64,000 nucleotides of DNA, taken from Chionis minor. Its lineage: Eukaryota; Chordata; Aves; Charadriiformes; Chionididae. The stretch lies in contig VZSF01008169.1 in the NCBI GenBank assembly GCA_013398295.1, forward strand, positions 434,001-498,000, read 5' to 3'. Positions 41,001 through 55,245 of the stretch are shown here, one piece after another. Within the stretch, counting starts at the first letter, position 1. Every line of letters starts with the position of its first letter. A program made the translations under genes and the position numbers. Below the pieces are notes generated by a model that saw only the letters and a list, made by a program, of their open reading frames with translations, ran no database searches and was not told where the DNA came from.

Positions 41001-44000
41001 GGACATCACTCAGCGCAGAGATTAGAAAACCCATACCAAAGATCTTCTGCCTCCCAGGACAGCAGTCTAGGTCACAGGTCATTTTTCCACCAAGCTTGTC
41101 AAGATCAAGAACAATTTTCTCTACAATAGCAGCGTCACAGCTATGACAATCAGTGACAAGAGCTGCCCATGGGCTTCCACTCAGGCCATAGAGATGAGTC
41201 CTTGACTCTGTTGGCTGATGATGGCCTGTAACACCCACCCCTTATATTTTCAAGGGCCAAGAGACTGAACTCCTGTACAAAGTATGAACACAACAGCACT
41301 CCCTCTGTTTTTGAATGCAGAAGCACGAGCATCTAACTCCAGAAGATCATTTTTAGATGTGAATCCTGACTTTACACAGGAAGCTTTCTACAGCCTGCTG
41401 TAGATACTTTTGAAGAGGCGTCCCTTCTCAGTATTCCCTTTTGGCTCTGCTCCACTCACAGCTCTGGATTCAGCTCCGAGTCAGATATCTAAAAACGGAT
41501 TACTACAGCAACAGGCATTATAAAAGCAAAATCTTCTGGGAGAAATTTATCCCAACAGTTTTAAATTGACAGCATATTTCTGAATGAGTTCTAGTTAAGC
41601 CTTGTTTTTTTAGGAAGAGCTGTAGTAATTACCGGGTTATATTTTATGGCTTCTGTTATGCTGAAAGCCATATCTAGACTGAAGATAGAAAGGGCCAATA
41701 TAAATACTGTCATTTACGAGTAGGTCCCTGGATAAGGGAAAAAACCCACACCTTGGGCTTGCTTCAAATTTTCTTTGTTAGCTTTCCTGTGAGTAGAGTG
41801 GGATGATATCTACTGATATAAAGAAGTATTTTTATACCTAAAGATCCAAATAAACATAATTTACTAATAGACTGTTTAAAATAGCTACAAGGTTACTGAA
41901 ATATTGAATTAGTATAATATTTGCTTTCCCTCAAATGTTCTTACCTGCATTGTACAGAATTTACTATTTAAATAATGCAAAACTATAAATCAGCAAAAGG
42001 ATGTTCACGCTTCAGGGAGCCTGACTCCATAGCCCACAAATACCACTTAGATTATAACGATGACTCTTGGATAATACTGCAGTAACCTCACTTTGTTAAT
42101 TGTGACACTTAAAAACAAGATAAAGTGGAGCCTTGCCACCGTTTCAAAAACATTTTGGGCCACACCAGTAGTACAGTAATAGGTCAGCTTCATTTTACAA
42201 GGAAGGAAACATGAATATAAAGAAGGAAACATGCGCAGTGTTAATTTTCTCTGAACACGGAAAAACATCAACAGGACATTTCAGATAGTGTTCATAAAAT
42301 AGAAATAGTTGTTCCACTACAAACAATACCTTTCATTCCTTTGAAATCCCATCATGTAGCATACATATTTGTACTACTATCTGAATCCATTGCATGTAAA
42401 AATAACTGAGTCCATTGCAAGTACTGCTAAAAAAAGAAAAGCTACGCATCTTTTCAAATACAGCATGTTTAAACAGTATTGTAATTTATAAGAAAACACC
42501 AGATTTCATGTATTTGTTTTATAAGGAACCTTTAAACTTAGACAAGGCTCTACAGATTACGCAAGCAGATTAAAAGTTGTATTTGTTTTTTGTTTGTTTT
42601 TAGAAGAAGTTATTTGGGTTTTCTCCTTGGAATCAGTAACAAAGCCTTATCAGGAATTCAGAATGCTAGAAGTGTTTACATTCTCCCCCCTTTACTCTAT
42701 ACAAGGGTTAAATTCTTAGTAAACTATTGTTAAAAAACCACGTGTAAACATCACAAGCATGACTGACTAGTTTCAGTAAGATGCTATTGATCATAGCCAG
42801 GTATGCATTAACTCCGCTTTTTGAACTTGAGTTTCTAGAAGTTGAACATGGAAATATATACCGAGAGTTACATTTTCACATCAGAAATCAAACAGGGTAG
42901 TACTATAGTTTTCCTATGAATAAGCCTAGACTGTGTCTCTTAACATCAGAGGGCATGCCTCAGTCCTGCACAAAGCAGCATAAAGTGGTTTCTGTCCATC
43001 TTCTTCAAGCCAACAGCCCTTTGCAGCAGTAGACTGTACCCGTACCACACCTCGCTTCTACATGTTCCCAGCCCCACAACCTTCTTACCTCCAAAAAGCA
43101 CCACTTTTCTCACTCATCTGTGTTACGTGCATTTTGGGATAACACAGGACTGCTTTGCATACAGGGTATGTAGGTTTATGTTCCCCCCTGCAATAGTTGT
43201 AGAGATACGTTACTTATTGCAGCTACTGCAGCGGGGGCAGGATTTCACTCACCCCATCACTCATCATTTCACAACTTCCCACCCTTTTATTTACAGTAGG
43301 TAAGTGGAATCAATTTTATTTACCAGCTACGCAATCTATTTGCTGGTTTTGGAGACTGGGACAAAATACCTTATGGTATTAATAAGCTATTTGCTATTGA
43401 ACCTCAGACCACTGTAATTTTGAAAGGGAAAGATTTGGGCCTCCATTCAGTGTGGGGAGCCTTATTCTCACTGCACAGATTGTTTCCCAGGTGCCCACAT
43501 CTCAGTCAGTGACACATAGGAGGCCTTATAAGCAGCAAATAATTTTCAGATAGTCGAGAGCAATTGTTTTATTTGTAGCCGTCTTAAAAAGGGAAAGCTG
43601 GTACTGTTTGAGTCACTGCGGAAAAGATCAGAGGTGAATCAAACTGCCATTCCTGTATTAGCAGTAGAGAAGGCAAGATGACAAGAAAGATGCACAGGAT
43701 TTCTTTAATTCCCATGAGTATTTCCCTAGCCCTTATGAAAGTAAATACTAATGCTGACTCCCCTCTAAAAGCCATCAATTTTCAAGAGTTTCCTCTGCCT
43801 TATAACTTACTTTACAAGCATCATTTAAATATTATATTCTTTGACAGAAGAGCTTATAACGGAGTGTAACGTGATAGTTCATTTGGCCTTACATCTCTGG
43901 TAATGGGCACTGTGTGAAAGATGAGCTTTCTTATCTGTGATGTATTATCTTTTGCTTGAAATACGGCTAATTACTGTCATTTGTTAGAGATGAGACAGTT

Positions 44001-46295
44001 GAGTATTATTTCTTGTGTCACATTGACTTCAAGTTGCTTATGATTGCATGACATTAGTGACAGCAAATTTCTGAATACACATTTTGAAAGATTCACTGTG
44101 TATCTCTTAATTATTAATACACTGCCTTCAGCAAAGTTTCCAACTGAGGAAAAGGGTACCAATACTAATACTTAATAAATTCATTATCACATTCATTGTA
44201 GATTAAACTGTCTATAGATATAGATCAGTGGTCTGCATTAGTAACATCAGACCATATACAGAGGACATTTTCTCAGTTTGTACCTTAAATAATTCATTAC
44301 TTTTACTTTGTAAAGTGTTTGCATGCAATGCTGAAGATTCACTTTCCAAGGTAACCACTTCTCCATTTTCCAAAGCTGTTTTATATCATGTACCCAGAAG
44401 TTTGCTTCCAAGATACAGATACAATAATCACACAAGTAATTCTGTTTGTAAATTCTATCACAGTGCAACTGACTACAAAAATCGATCCTGCTAAATTGTA
44501 TGAATACACTTAACTGCAGCTGCCTGCTTAAGTCAGATGGACTACTTTCGGAAGTATAGTTCTGCACGTGAATTGAAAGATTAGGGCCCACATTAGTCAC
44601 AGCTACAAATTAATATATAGCAACGACTGTCATTAAATATGACTTATCTGTTGGAAGAGTTTACAAAGAAGAGATGCTAATTACACAAGAACAAGCACGA
44701 AGTGATTGCTAGGACTAATCAGAAGACAGATTGGAAGGACCCTGCTAAACAAGGGCTCAGACTTCATGACCACCTCCATCATGAAAGCAACTGGAGCATC
44801 CTTTTAACACACTGACTCTTTTGTTCATATGCTTTAGTGATCTAACATGCTTAGGAAAAAGGTATTTGGAATCACACTCTACGGTTCCAGAAAGTTGACA
44901 ACCAGAGCCAGTAACGAGATAACCGCTTATGCTCTTCAGATGTTTGTATGTATTGGTCATATTTATTAACATACCTATTGACCTAAACCACACATGATAG
45001 ACACTTAAGCACTGAAATGTGTTAATAAATCACTGAAAGAAGATGATGCTTTTATGATGTAGCAGCATTTAGTCAGATGAAAACATCGAGGTACTGTCTG
45101 TTTAAGCAAAACTCTATTATGATTAAGAAGCGTGGCCAACCTGTTTCCTGAAGATGGAAAAAAAACCCCCACATACGAGGGAGAAAAGTTACATCTGCCT
45201 CGACTGCCTGGCAGGCTTCAAAGGGGACACTGGCAAAAAAGTAATAACAGGCACTAAAGAGAGAAGATTTTTAATAGTGAGGTCTCTTAAAGCGCAGCTG
45301 GCACACACAAATAAGAAAACTATGATTGACATGTTACCAAGAAAGAGAAGAAAAACCAAGCAAACAAAATCAGACCTAGAGTGAAAAACATCTTTCTCAT
45401 TTACTCTTAGTAATAGGTACTTGAAACCTATTTTTTCTTTTGTTTCTTCTTTGAAGAACTAAAATAGCATTGCCAATTTGTACAGCACAGAAAACAGCTT
45501 TAGTGCAGTTCACCTTAACTTTACTGAATTCCAGCCAAGGCACCCTACATTAAACAAGAAAGAAGAGAGACTTTTCTTTCCACAGCTCACCAAGTTTCCA
45601 GGCTGCTTTCTGTGGTCAACAATTGCTCTTCACACAAAGCTCTTCCTACAGCACCTCCCAGCACAACTCTACAGCCTTTTCAGAAGAAGCTGCAAATTTG
45701 TTTTTTATTTGGATCTAGGCTTTTACAGCTGCTGTTTCTAATTGGCTAATTGGTCAAAGCTGTGAATGGGATCTTCATTAACCCTTTCTAGTTTGTTACC
45801 TTGTGAACTGTGCCTAGTTTACCACAAACCCTCTAAAAAAACCCTCGAAAAACCGAACTCATCTCATCATACATGGGCCACAAACTCATAACTGTGGTTT
45901 CTAACTGCACGTGCATGGCCAATGTTTAAACACAATTTTAAAAAACTCTGGGCATAGTATACAAAGGTACACATCGCAACTACTAAAATGTAAAACTCAG
46001 GAAAAAAATCTGGAATTTACAGGGTGACATGAGAAGAAAAATTCAAAAACTATGTCTCACTAAGAAGTATCAGCAGAAAAGTGGACATTGACCACTCTTA
46101 CATGCTGCTACTGAAGGAAGTCCCTTTACAGCAGTTTTTTGATTACATTAACGTTAAGCTGCTCTAGTTCATGAGAGAACTTTATATCCAACTTTATTCC
46201 ATGCACACACAAAAAAGTTGCACAATCCTGAGCAACACAAATCTTGGGTCTTGCTATCGATTTTCAGCTGGTTTAGTAGAGAGTTCATCTGGAAA

Positions 46296-46926
46296 GTGTG
46301 CTCGCAACCCAGAAAGCTAACTGCATCTTGGGCCGCATCGAAAGAAGCGTGGCCAGCAGGTGGAGGGAGGTGATTCTGCCCCTCTACTGCACTCTTGTGA
46401 GACCCCACCTGGAGTACTGCATCCAGGTCTGGGACCCCGCCATAGGAAGGACATGGGCTTGTTGGAGACAGTCCAGAGGAGGGCCACGAAGATGATCAGA
46501 GGGCTGGAGCACCTCTCCTGTGACATCAGGCTGAGAGAGTTGGGTTTTTTCAGCCTTGAGAAGAGAAGGCTCTGGGGAGATTTTTATGCTGGTCTCAGTA
46601 CCTAAAGGAGCTACAGGAAAGATGGGGAGGGACTCTTGATCAGGGAGTGTAGCAATAGTTTTCGAAAACGGGTCATGGTTTTACATTGAAAGAGGGGAGA
46701 TTTAGATTAGATAGTAAGACATTCTTTACTGTCAGGGTGGTGAGACACTGGAACAGGTTGTCCAGAGAAGTTGTGGATACCTTACCCCTGGAAGTGTTCA
46801 AGGCCAGGCTGGATGGGGCTTGGAGCAACCTGGTGTAGTGGGAGGTGTCCCTGCCCATGGCAGGGGAGTTGGAACTAGATGATCTTTAAGGTCCCTTCCA
46901 ACTTAAACCATTCTGTGATTCTATAG
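46296..46926 (+). mobile_element. CR1 LINE, 5'-truncated copy, 3' end intact
   Basis: A non-LTR retrotransposon fragment of the CR1 family. It starts at gtgtgctcgcaacccag and runs to the characteristic avian CR1 3' terminus, ending ccattctgtgattctatag. The first 300 bases are the C-terminal part of the second open reading frame (reverse transcriptase protein): the pieces [19 protein letters not shown] and [15 protein letters not shown] are the conserved CR1 C-terminal block. They lie in different frames, so the copy carries a frameshift near 46440 and is dead. After the coding end comes the CR1 3' UTR (tggaactagatgatctttaa). 5' truncation is usual for CR1. Low divergence from my memory of the avian consensus suggests a comparatively young insertion. 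Confidence 0.93.
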
Positions 46927-46959
46927 ACATAGTACCCATAGTAGAGAAATAGTTACCTG

Positions 46960-47803
46960 GGGACCACTTAAGAAAATTGAACGTAGACAAGTTCACAGGA
47001 CTAGATGGGATACTGAGGGAATAGGTCAATGTCATGGAGAAAATGCTATCATCTTTGACTGGTCATGGTGACCAGGGGAGGCTTCTGATCTCTGTAGAAA
47101 GCCAAATATTACACAGATCTTCAAGAAGGGAAAGAAGGAAGATCTTGGAAAATTCAGACTGGTCATTCTAACCTGCTTCCCTGGGAAGACTATGAAGGAA
47201 ATCCCGCTAAAAGCCCTACCCTGGCAAATGAAGGACATGAATTCCATTAGCAACAGCCAGCATGGATTTATGGAAGACAAAGTTGGCCACACCAACCTGG
47301 TTACTTTTGGTGATGGTAAGACTGGCTCAGTGGAAGACAGCAGTGGATGGCGTTAACCTTGCATTTAGCAAGACTTTCAGTTTTCCGTGGTATCTTTGTA
47401 AACAAAACAGTGAGCTATAGGTGGCCTAGGAGTCAGGAGGGAAGCCTGACAGTACAGGATTTGTTCAGTCTTAAGAAAAGAAGGCTAAGGTGGGATCTTA
47501 TTGCTGACTCTGATCATGCCGCGCTTTTCTCAAAGGTATAAGACAAGGAACAACAGAAAGAAGTTGCAAGAAGGGAGATTCTGATAAGATATTAAGAAAA
47601 GACTTTTCACTATGAGGGCAGTCAAACATCTGAACAGGTGCCAGGGAGTTTTTGGAATCATCATTCTTCAAAATATTCAAAACACCATCAGACAGGGCCC
47701 TAAGCAACCTGATCGAAGTTGGCCTGACTTTGCTCAGGGGTTTGGCTCATCCCCCATGTCTTTGACAGACAGAGGTTCCTTCCAAACTAAAGCATCCTAC
47801 CAT
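46960..47803 (+). mobile_element. CR1 LINE, older and internally deleted copy
   Basis: A second CR1 copy in the same orientation, directly downstream of the first. Its left half is from the reverse transcriptase region: the translated stretch around 47110-47310 contains the FKKGK, KFRLVILTCFPGK and SQHGF blocks, interrupted by shifts. The sequence then jumps, at about 47385-47455, to the distal part (cagtcttaagaaaagaaggct) and 3' UTR (gcagtcaaacatctgaacag), so a large internal part is missing. The end around 47760-47803 is a decayed CR1 3' terminus. It is clearly more diverged than its neighbour. Borders are by eye, plus or minus 20 bases. Confidence 0.82.
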
Positions 47804-50800
47804 TCCATTGTGCATGGTGAATGCTGTGTTCTACAAATCAGATTTACGACCTAATTCAAATTCAGTAAGTAAAAATATTGAATTTCAGCTTAATATGAAC
47901 TCTCCTAACAAGGATCGGGTTTTTGGTCCTATTAATGTAAGGTCTATGTAACAGCTGATGAGAAGATGAGGTCTCTAGTGCTGTAAATACTCAGCTAACA
48001 AATAGCTGCACGCGTCGGTCAGAAGTACTCACTACGTTACTGTCTTAGTGATCATAATGCTGAAACAGAACGGTGCTTGGAGAAGATTTGCATACTGATG
48101 AAGACAAGCTAGCTAGAGTTAAAATGGCCAAGGCAGAGGTGAGCAGGGGAAAGCATTTGGAAGACCCTACAATTACACAGATGATGTACCAAACAGTGAT
48201 CAATATAACCGGTTGCATAGAGGAGCTTTTGAATTTCTCATTCAGTCCCAACTCTTGTTAAGCAGCATTTCTGAGCAATGTTTTCTGCCTTTCCCAGTTG
48301 ATTTAAAGTTGTTGCCCCACGTTCTGGAAGATAATGAGTTGATTGTACTATTTTCACCTCTCAGGGTGACTACAGTTATACAGATATACTTGGACATTTC
48401 AAGCCCTTTGAAAAAGCATCTGAAACAGCGTAATAGAGTATAGCTCGGTAGCAAAGGCTATTACAGAGATTGCTGGAAAAACGTCAGACCTACCCTTTGC
48501 TTTCTGTGCTGGCTTTCTAAAGAATATAAATTCAAGGTTTCAGACCTTAGCCTCAAGATACTCAGTGGCTAAGATGGCACATCTAAAACACTACCTAAAG
48601 GTCTGTGATCAAACTTTTTTTCCCCCCCGCTCATCTTGCACAATGGAACTTTTTGGAACAAAATATAATTCCAAGTATCACAGCAGATTTAAGTTCCTTA
48701 CGAACAGGTCAATAATGTTACTGAAAAACTAGTGAGTCTGCAGACTTTCACAACTTCGCTATCATTTACCCCAAATCCTAGACAAGTTTCTCTGATTTTG
48801 CCCTCTCTCACATACATGCAAGACAAAACATATCAAACAAAACAAACCATGACATCGCATACTCCTACACTAAATGTACTGGTTTTATGCCATTTCTCGC
48901 TGTGAATATCACTGGTTATATGCAGTGCATAAGCAAATTGTAGCATTATTTCTAGGCTTTGGGAAACACAGTTTGGGTTCCATGCAAATTTTATCAACAT
49001 ATTACTCAGCAAAGAGGTCACATTAGGGGAGATATAGAAGCAGTTTTGCACCATTTTATGGATGTGTATTTTGTTCATTTTATGGGTATATAATTGTTGC
49101 TCCCAAAGCATCAAAGTAGCTTCCTGTATGGCCCCACATTAATTACTGCTTTGCTTCAGGGATCCTCTTGTTGTGTGCACCCCTTCCAGTTCTCCTCCTA
49201 CGTCCTTTTCACCTTGAGCTGTTACAACTTCATGTAATTAAAAGTAAATGAAAGTCACTAATAAGACAGACATCTAGCTTCAAGAAGCTTATTTAAAATC
49301 TTCTTTAGCTATTTATTTTGCAAAATAGTGGCAAACTGGTTATAAACTATTGCTAGACCATAATCACATTGCGCTTTGCACTCACTTCAATGGATATTGT
49401 CTGAAGAAGTTTCCTACTACACAGAAACAGATGCTGTAACTATTTTGGAGAAAAATAAAATTAAATATTTAGATTGTAGTACTACTTCTACCACTTAATT
49501 ACACTGGGAAGGGAGAAAAATAAAAGTTTTTTTCAATTTTTAAAAAATAGATTTCTGCAATTACTCTGTATTTAGCCGTACACACAAATCCAGTATTCCT
49601 CAATAAATCCATCAAAGTAGGTATATTTCACTAGTCTACTTTTAATGGTGCTCTAGAAATGTGTTGTGCTGGATTTGGACCTGGTGCAACTCTACCCTTC
49701 TTGAGTCCAGCAAGTGAGTGATGGGAAAATGTAACTCAAATAACATTAATGATTAAGCCCTGAAGCTGCACAGGAGTAGACGACAGTAAGTTTTGGAGAT
49801 TTTTTTTTAGTGCATATTCAATTTATGATGTTGGACTGGCTCTGTTTATAACAAAATGGTAACATTTATTCTTTCTTTTAATATGATTTTAAAGTAGTCT
49901 TCATGCAAAGAAATTAAATATGTACTTTACGGCATCCATACTCCCAGAGGAAAATGATCTGACTGGATCTCATTGCCAGTCATGTCAGTACCTCTTGGTA
50001 TATTTAGTGGCAATCTTACAACGCTTCTTACACTTGTGTGTTTTGTGTTGCAAAATACAAGTTACATTTGTGAGCCACTGGATAATGTTTTTCTTTTCTG
50101 CACATAAACTGATATTTAAGTGTGTTCAGAGAGGTACATTTGTTTCCTTATGATTCGTACAATTTGAAAATATTTTCAACATAAAATAAATTGCTTGTCT
50201 ACTTTTCAAAAAGCCCAGTGGCCTTTCCTTTAATAACCATCAAATTGTTCGTAGAACAGAATAACTTTATTTATTAACTCCAGCTGGTTCAATATTTATA
50301 CATCTTTTTCAAAGGCCTAAGCAGTTGAGACAAGAAGCTGACAGCAAGTGTCTCTTTAAACTTCCCAGTTTCTTACTGAAAGCTGGATAATAAAGATAAG
50401 AAAAAGGTCATCTTGCCAAGGATATAGTATAAGGATTAGCACGTGGAAAGGCAAAATTCTACTTTAAATAAAATTCCAATAATATGAATATATACCAAAG
50501 ATGAAAAAAGGAAAATTTTATTTCATACATGTCTGTTAAAAACTTTACTGCTTCACACTAATGAACAATAATGTTTTACAGTCTTTGTTATAGGAAGCTC
50601 TAATAGATTTGTAAAGTACACTATCTTTATAACTGGAAGCAATCACATATCACAAATACTGCTTACTTTTTAAAGGAGTTCCTCTTGCAGAGATGGCCCC
50701 GATACAAACTTACTGATGTTCCCAATTTCACTGCAGTCTAACTGCCTTTGTAACTTCTGCTTTACTGCAGCTTCTACTTTACTGCAGTATATAATTCATA

Positions 50801-53800
50801 ATCTCTTGATTTCCAAAAGAAATTGTGCTAGGAGAAGGCCCCTTCAGGACCATTAAAGCAGCACACCATAGGGCCCTAAATCCTGATTGAGCCCACTCAT
50901 TTTTCAAATTCTAGTATTAGGGCTTTTTCTGTAATATGCCTTATGCAATGTTTCTACCTCCGCTTTGCTAACGCCAGTGAATGGAATCCATGCCCTATAA
51001 CTTACATACCCAGCCACCTCATAGACTCTTTCACATTTTGGGTTCCTCACAACAAAGAAGTGATTTAGCCTGCCTGTAATTACTACCACGCCCTTCTAAA
51101 CAATCAGCGTGAAAAAAGGAAACTGTCTCTCACAATATGCAAAGGGAAAAATAGACCTCCTCCTTTTCCACCGAGAACGCAGGGAACAAGGAGGAATGCT
51201 ATGCAACACGCCAAGATTGAATTCCCCCAGCTCTGATGATAGGCATGAGAGCGGAACCCACGTTTGCCTTCCGTATGGTAGAGTAGATGCCAGAAGAGTG
51301 ATCCTGATCCAGGTGAGGAGAGAGCTGAGCGTCAGGCTCTACTCAGTCCAGGGCGCTTGTGGTCTACCTAAACAGGAACATGCTCCATATTTTTTCTCAA
51401 AATTGAGCCATGATGCAACCAGAAATTCAAGAGCCATGATGCCCAAAGCGCAGCAGGGAGAACCAAAGCGAGACACCAAGGTGGAAAGAGCATAACCTAT
51501 AGCTCTGGATCCTGCCCACAGGGAACATCTTACATCTTACATCCATCTTCCAGAGGAGCGTCCAGGTCACCCAAGCAGTCAGATTCCCCCTAATCTGTTC
51601 TCCTTTTGCCACCTGATTAATCCACTCTTGTAGCTGTAAAAAAATCCAAGTGTGCTCCCACAAGATGCCTGGGGCTATGCAGGTATGGTTCCCCTCAGGC
51701 TCAGTGCTTTCCTACCTCATGGACAAATGCTGTACTCACTATATTACTGTGCAAAAAGGATGCCATCTTCAAAATGAGTTTAGTTGTAGTCCTGACCAGA
51801 CGTAATATTTCAGTCTTTACTGTGGACTCAGTCAAAGCTTAGCCAACGACTCCCTGAAACCAGAGTCTGTAGACCAAATAGGAAAGCGATTGCTGGGTTG
51901 AATATTCTGGGAAAGTAAGCAAATTGGATGGCTCTCTCAAGCTTAGGTAAGGTTTAGGTATCTGCTGTCCAGGGCAGGGACATCGTCTTCTATGCGATAA
52001 ATTAATATTCACTTCAGACTCAAATTTAGTTTGATAGAAGTTATAGAATGATAAAACTTCACTGAAAAGTGGCATAACCTATTAGATTATTCAGCAATAC
52101 ATGCAGGTTGTCAAGTTCTGTGAAGAAAAGCAAAGGCATTGCACTTTTGTCTCCTGTCCGCTGCAGTTTCAGTACATATTGTTGTTGGCAGGAAGAACTG
52201 AAACTCAAGTACAGAACTAGGAACCAGCATGCAGGTGAAGCCTCTGAAGTAAAGCTGAGGACTACAAGTTGCCAAATATCAAACAACACGATAAAGTAGC
52301 CAGTTCCACCTGGAAACATGGGAAATAGCTGACGAAATACCATAGTTCCTGTATCTATGTCATCTTCTCCTTTCCTTTTAAAGAGAGAAATGTCCTACTT
52401 TAAAGATGAGAAATAAGTTTTCCTCTAAACCCAAAAGAAGTACTAAGAAAATATCTATAACTAGAAAGAGGAGCCTCTCGGAGAATGGCGTGTGCAAACT
52501 GGGTGTACAGAAAGGCCTAGTCGATCAAACTGAGAAAAAATTCAATCTATGTGCTTTTTAGTTATCCTGAGAGCATAATTATTTCCATGCTTTGGTATGT
52601 TCAGTTTAATTCCGGAAAAATCTCATTGTCATGGATTTCCTATCCAAAGGCAAGATTCCCATAAGCAAGCCTTGTTCAAAGACAATCCGAGAGGTACATA
52701 CATGTATATTTTGTTTTCCATTCACTGAATTTTCTCTCTATCTGCTTTATGAAATAAGATGTTGGAAAGATTGTATTTGTTAATTTTAATGAACATAGGA
52801 CATGTACAGTGTCATTATTCATAACATTTACAGACACATCTAAACACTTCTGGCTCAAAACAATCAGAATATTCATTTCAATACTTTCAATTTGCGACTA
52901 TGCATAATACAATAATAACAATTTCTATTCACAGCATGCCAATACCACTGAAACACCTACATTTAGCTAGTCAGCCAAAATTCCTGCTAATTGTTCCAAT
53001 TGAGCATGAAATTTGTTGGCAATTTTGTTCAAGACAAATCATATATTTCTATCCAATTTCTATAGTCATCTGATTATGCAGTACATGTGCCAAATAAATT
53101 TTGTGAAGTGGAAAGATATATTTTTGTTAAAAAACATGAACAAAATCAGGTTTCCAGAACTAATTGTGAATTCGCAGATCCTATAGCTATCAAGCTAATA
53201 AGCAGAGGTTTTACTCTCTTTTTAGTATGAAATATTAGGACATCAACCTGCATGTAGAAAAATCTCCTATGTATCAAACTTAAGGCATGCTTACAATGTC
53301 TGTTTGCCCATGAGGGTAAATTAACTCAACAGAAAGAAGCAAGCAAACAAGAGAATATAGGGATTAAAAGTGTATTTTCTGTAAATTTAGACTCTGCATA
53401 CATTCCAGAACTGATCTAGATTTTTTTAAAACTTTCTTTAAATTGAGGATTCTCTCAAAACATCAACAAATTTTGAGGTGTTAGTATATATTTCAGCAAT
53501 AAATACATACAAAAATACTTGGTCTCCATGAAAAAATTATGTGGCTTATTCCAGGCAGCATTTCTCAGACTATTTTTAGATTTCCCATATGGTGACGGAG
53601 AAAAATATTACTTAAAAATCTTAAAATATTGTTAACTTGATATTGTGCAAGGAATTGAACATCTATATATTTTACATTGAATAGAGTTAGTATACACAAC
53701 GCACACAAAAAATCAGAGCTGTGGCCAGTATGCATGAGCAACTGGATTAGGTATTTGTTCTGAATCACAGGCTCAGAACATTCACACATTGCTAGACATA

Positions 53801-54809
53801 AATTTAAAAAGAAGCAACAAAAATATGAAGCAACAAAAATATTATGCAAATGTAAAGCTATTTAATTGGGCAGAGCTCCACTGTTGTATATGACCATTGA
53901 ACAAAGAATTAAACAGTGTGAAATCTAAAATTCTTATTCATGAAAAACAGTTAATTATATGAGGAAGGAGTTATTGTAGGCACCAAACAATGCTGCTTTC
54001 AGATAAATGCTTTTCTCAAATGGAAGAACTACTGAATGTGAATTTTGTATATGATATAACATACCTCACACATAGTATCATAAAAGGTTACCCAAGGTGA
54101 ATCAATCATTTGCAAGGAATTAAAAAAAGATTTGAAGGTAGGATTTATGAGAAAGTGACTGAATAGTTTAGGGGAAAGTTTTCCAGATGAACAGGACTGA
54201 GGGAGTAGGCAGAGAAGAATGCAGTTAGCCATCAAGGTCAAAGTGTAGCACAAGAGTGGAGTTCTCAAGGCAGTGGACAACAAATTTAGCCTGATCTTTG
54301 AGTAATACAGGAAAACAAAAAATGTGATCCAATGTAGATTCTTCTCTTCGGTGTCAGGTGTATCATCTGACTACAGTTCTCCGAGATCTAGTAGTGTAGG
54401 ATGCACGGATTTTGAAAGGCTATAAAAATGGTAATGCACCAGTTAAGATAAAAATGATTACATCATGAATACAGGCTTCAAGGAGAATATTGAAGCTATT
54501 CCAGAACAGATTGGAGATCATATTAGGCAGGCAGACCTACAGCCATGGAGAGTCTGGGGGTCAGAGATGACTGAACGGTTTCTGATCTTGCAAGAAAACT
54601 GAGGACATAAATCATTGAAGATAACAGCAAAAGTGAAGAGAAGGGTCAGAAATATTCAGTAACAGGAAACTAATAGTGCAATGATGGTAATTAAGGTGTT
54701 CAAACAACAGAAATGGAAATTTTTCAGAGTATACAGAAAGAAGAGCTAGGTGAAAATCAGAATAATAATAAAGACAGCTGAAAGGAAAGAAACTAATGGA
54801 GCTATGGTA
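47804..54809. other. Intron-like DNA
   Basis: No recognised repeat. Contains the plus-strand 128-codon frame at 51109-51495 and a minus-strand 94-codon frame at 52059-52343, which follows a good acceptor but has no usable donor. Otherwise AT-rich. Confidence 0.55.
51231..51312 (+). CDS. Weak candidate plus-strand exon inside a 128-codon open frame
   Basis: The plus strand has a 128-codon ATG-started open frame at 51109-51495, one of the longest in the window. Inside it lie an acceptor (attcccccag, ending 51230) and a near-perfect donor (CAG|GTGAGG at 51313). The 82 nt between them read SDDRHESGTHVCLPYGRV and then DARRVILIQ. No family is recognised, and the rest of the open frame is not obviously protein-like. 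It is on the opposite strand from the stronger exon candidates. Confidence 0.18.
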
Positions 54810-55245
54810 CCTGAGAAATGTTTGTCTAACCTGTTCTAAAAAGCTTCCAATAAAAGAAATTCCATCACCTCCCCAGACAATTGCTTCCAATGACTCAGCT
54901 TTATTATGAGAAGTTTTTCCTGATATCCAGCCTAAACCTCCTCTACTACAATTTAAGTCCATTCCACCTTTGCTGCCTACAGTGCAGGCAAAGAAAAGAC
55001 TGTTGCCCTCCTGATTGCTACTAACCTTTTGCATATTTGAAGGATATTATTTTGACTCCTTTCAATAGTCTACTCCAATTTCCTTGACTTTTCCTTGTAG
55101 TTATATTTTCTAAGTCTCTGATTGCTCACATTGTTCTCATCTAGATTCTCTCTCCTCTGGTCCTCTTTGAGCTGCGCTGCCACAGAACAGACACAGTACT
55201 TAGTGAAGCCCTTTCCAATGCCAAGGAGAGCTTGGCTTACAGACA
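54810..55245 (-). mobile_element. Old CR1 LINE fragment, reversed
   Basis: Read on the plus strand this is the reverse complement of a CR1 3' region. Landmarks in order are tgtctaacctgttct, attccatcacctccccagac, gaagtttttcctgatatcc, aacctcctctactacaattt and gaacagacacagtact, all in the order expected for a reversed copy. It is well diverged and lacks a recognisable 3' terminal repeat. The 140-codon minus-strand open frame at 54612-55034 is largely this element and not a host gene. Confidence 0.82.

Larger units (their letters stand above)
30301..46295. other. Intron-like DNA
   Basis: Sixteen kilobases with no recognised gene or named repeat except the 36-bp duplication and the TATA-containing segment with its overlapping exon candidate. 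Short polypurine and poly-C tracts occur (for example 35510-35523 and 37812-37831). Confidence 0.55.

Noticed and set aside
45154..45384. Plus-strand frame beginning with a zinc-finger-like HTREKSYICLDCLAGF
   Set aside because: It resembles a C2H2 linker and the first cysteine pair, but no leucine-histidine half follows and there is no second finger; probably coincidence.
52059..52343. 94-codon minus-strand frame after a good acceptor
   Set aside because: No donor with a usable consensus and no polyadenylation signal noticed; an overlapping plus-strand frame is equally open.
54612..55034. 140-codon minus-strand open frame
   Set aside because: Much of it lies in the reversed CR1 fragment and no known domain is seen.
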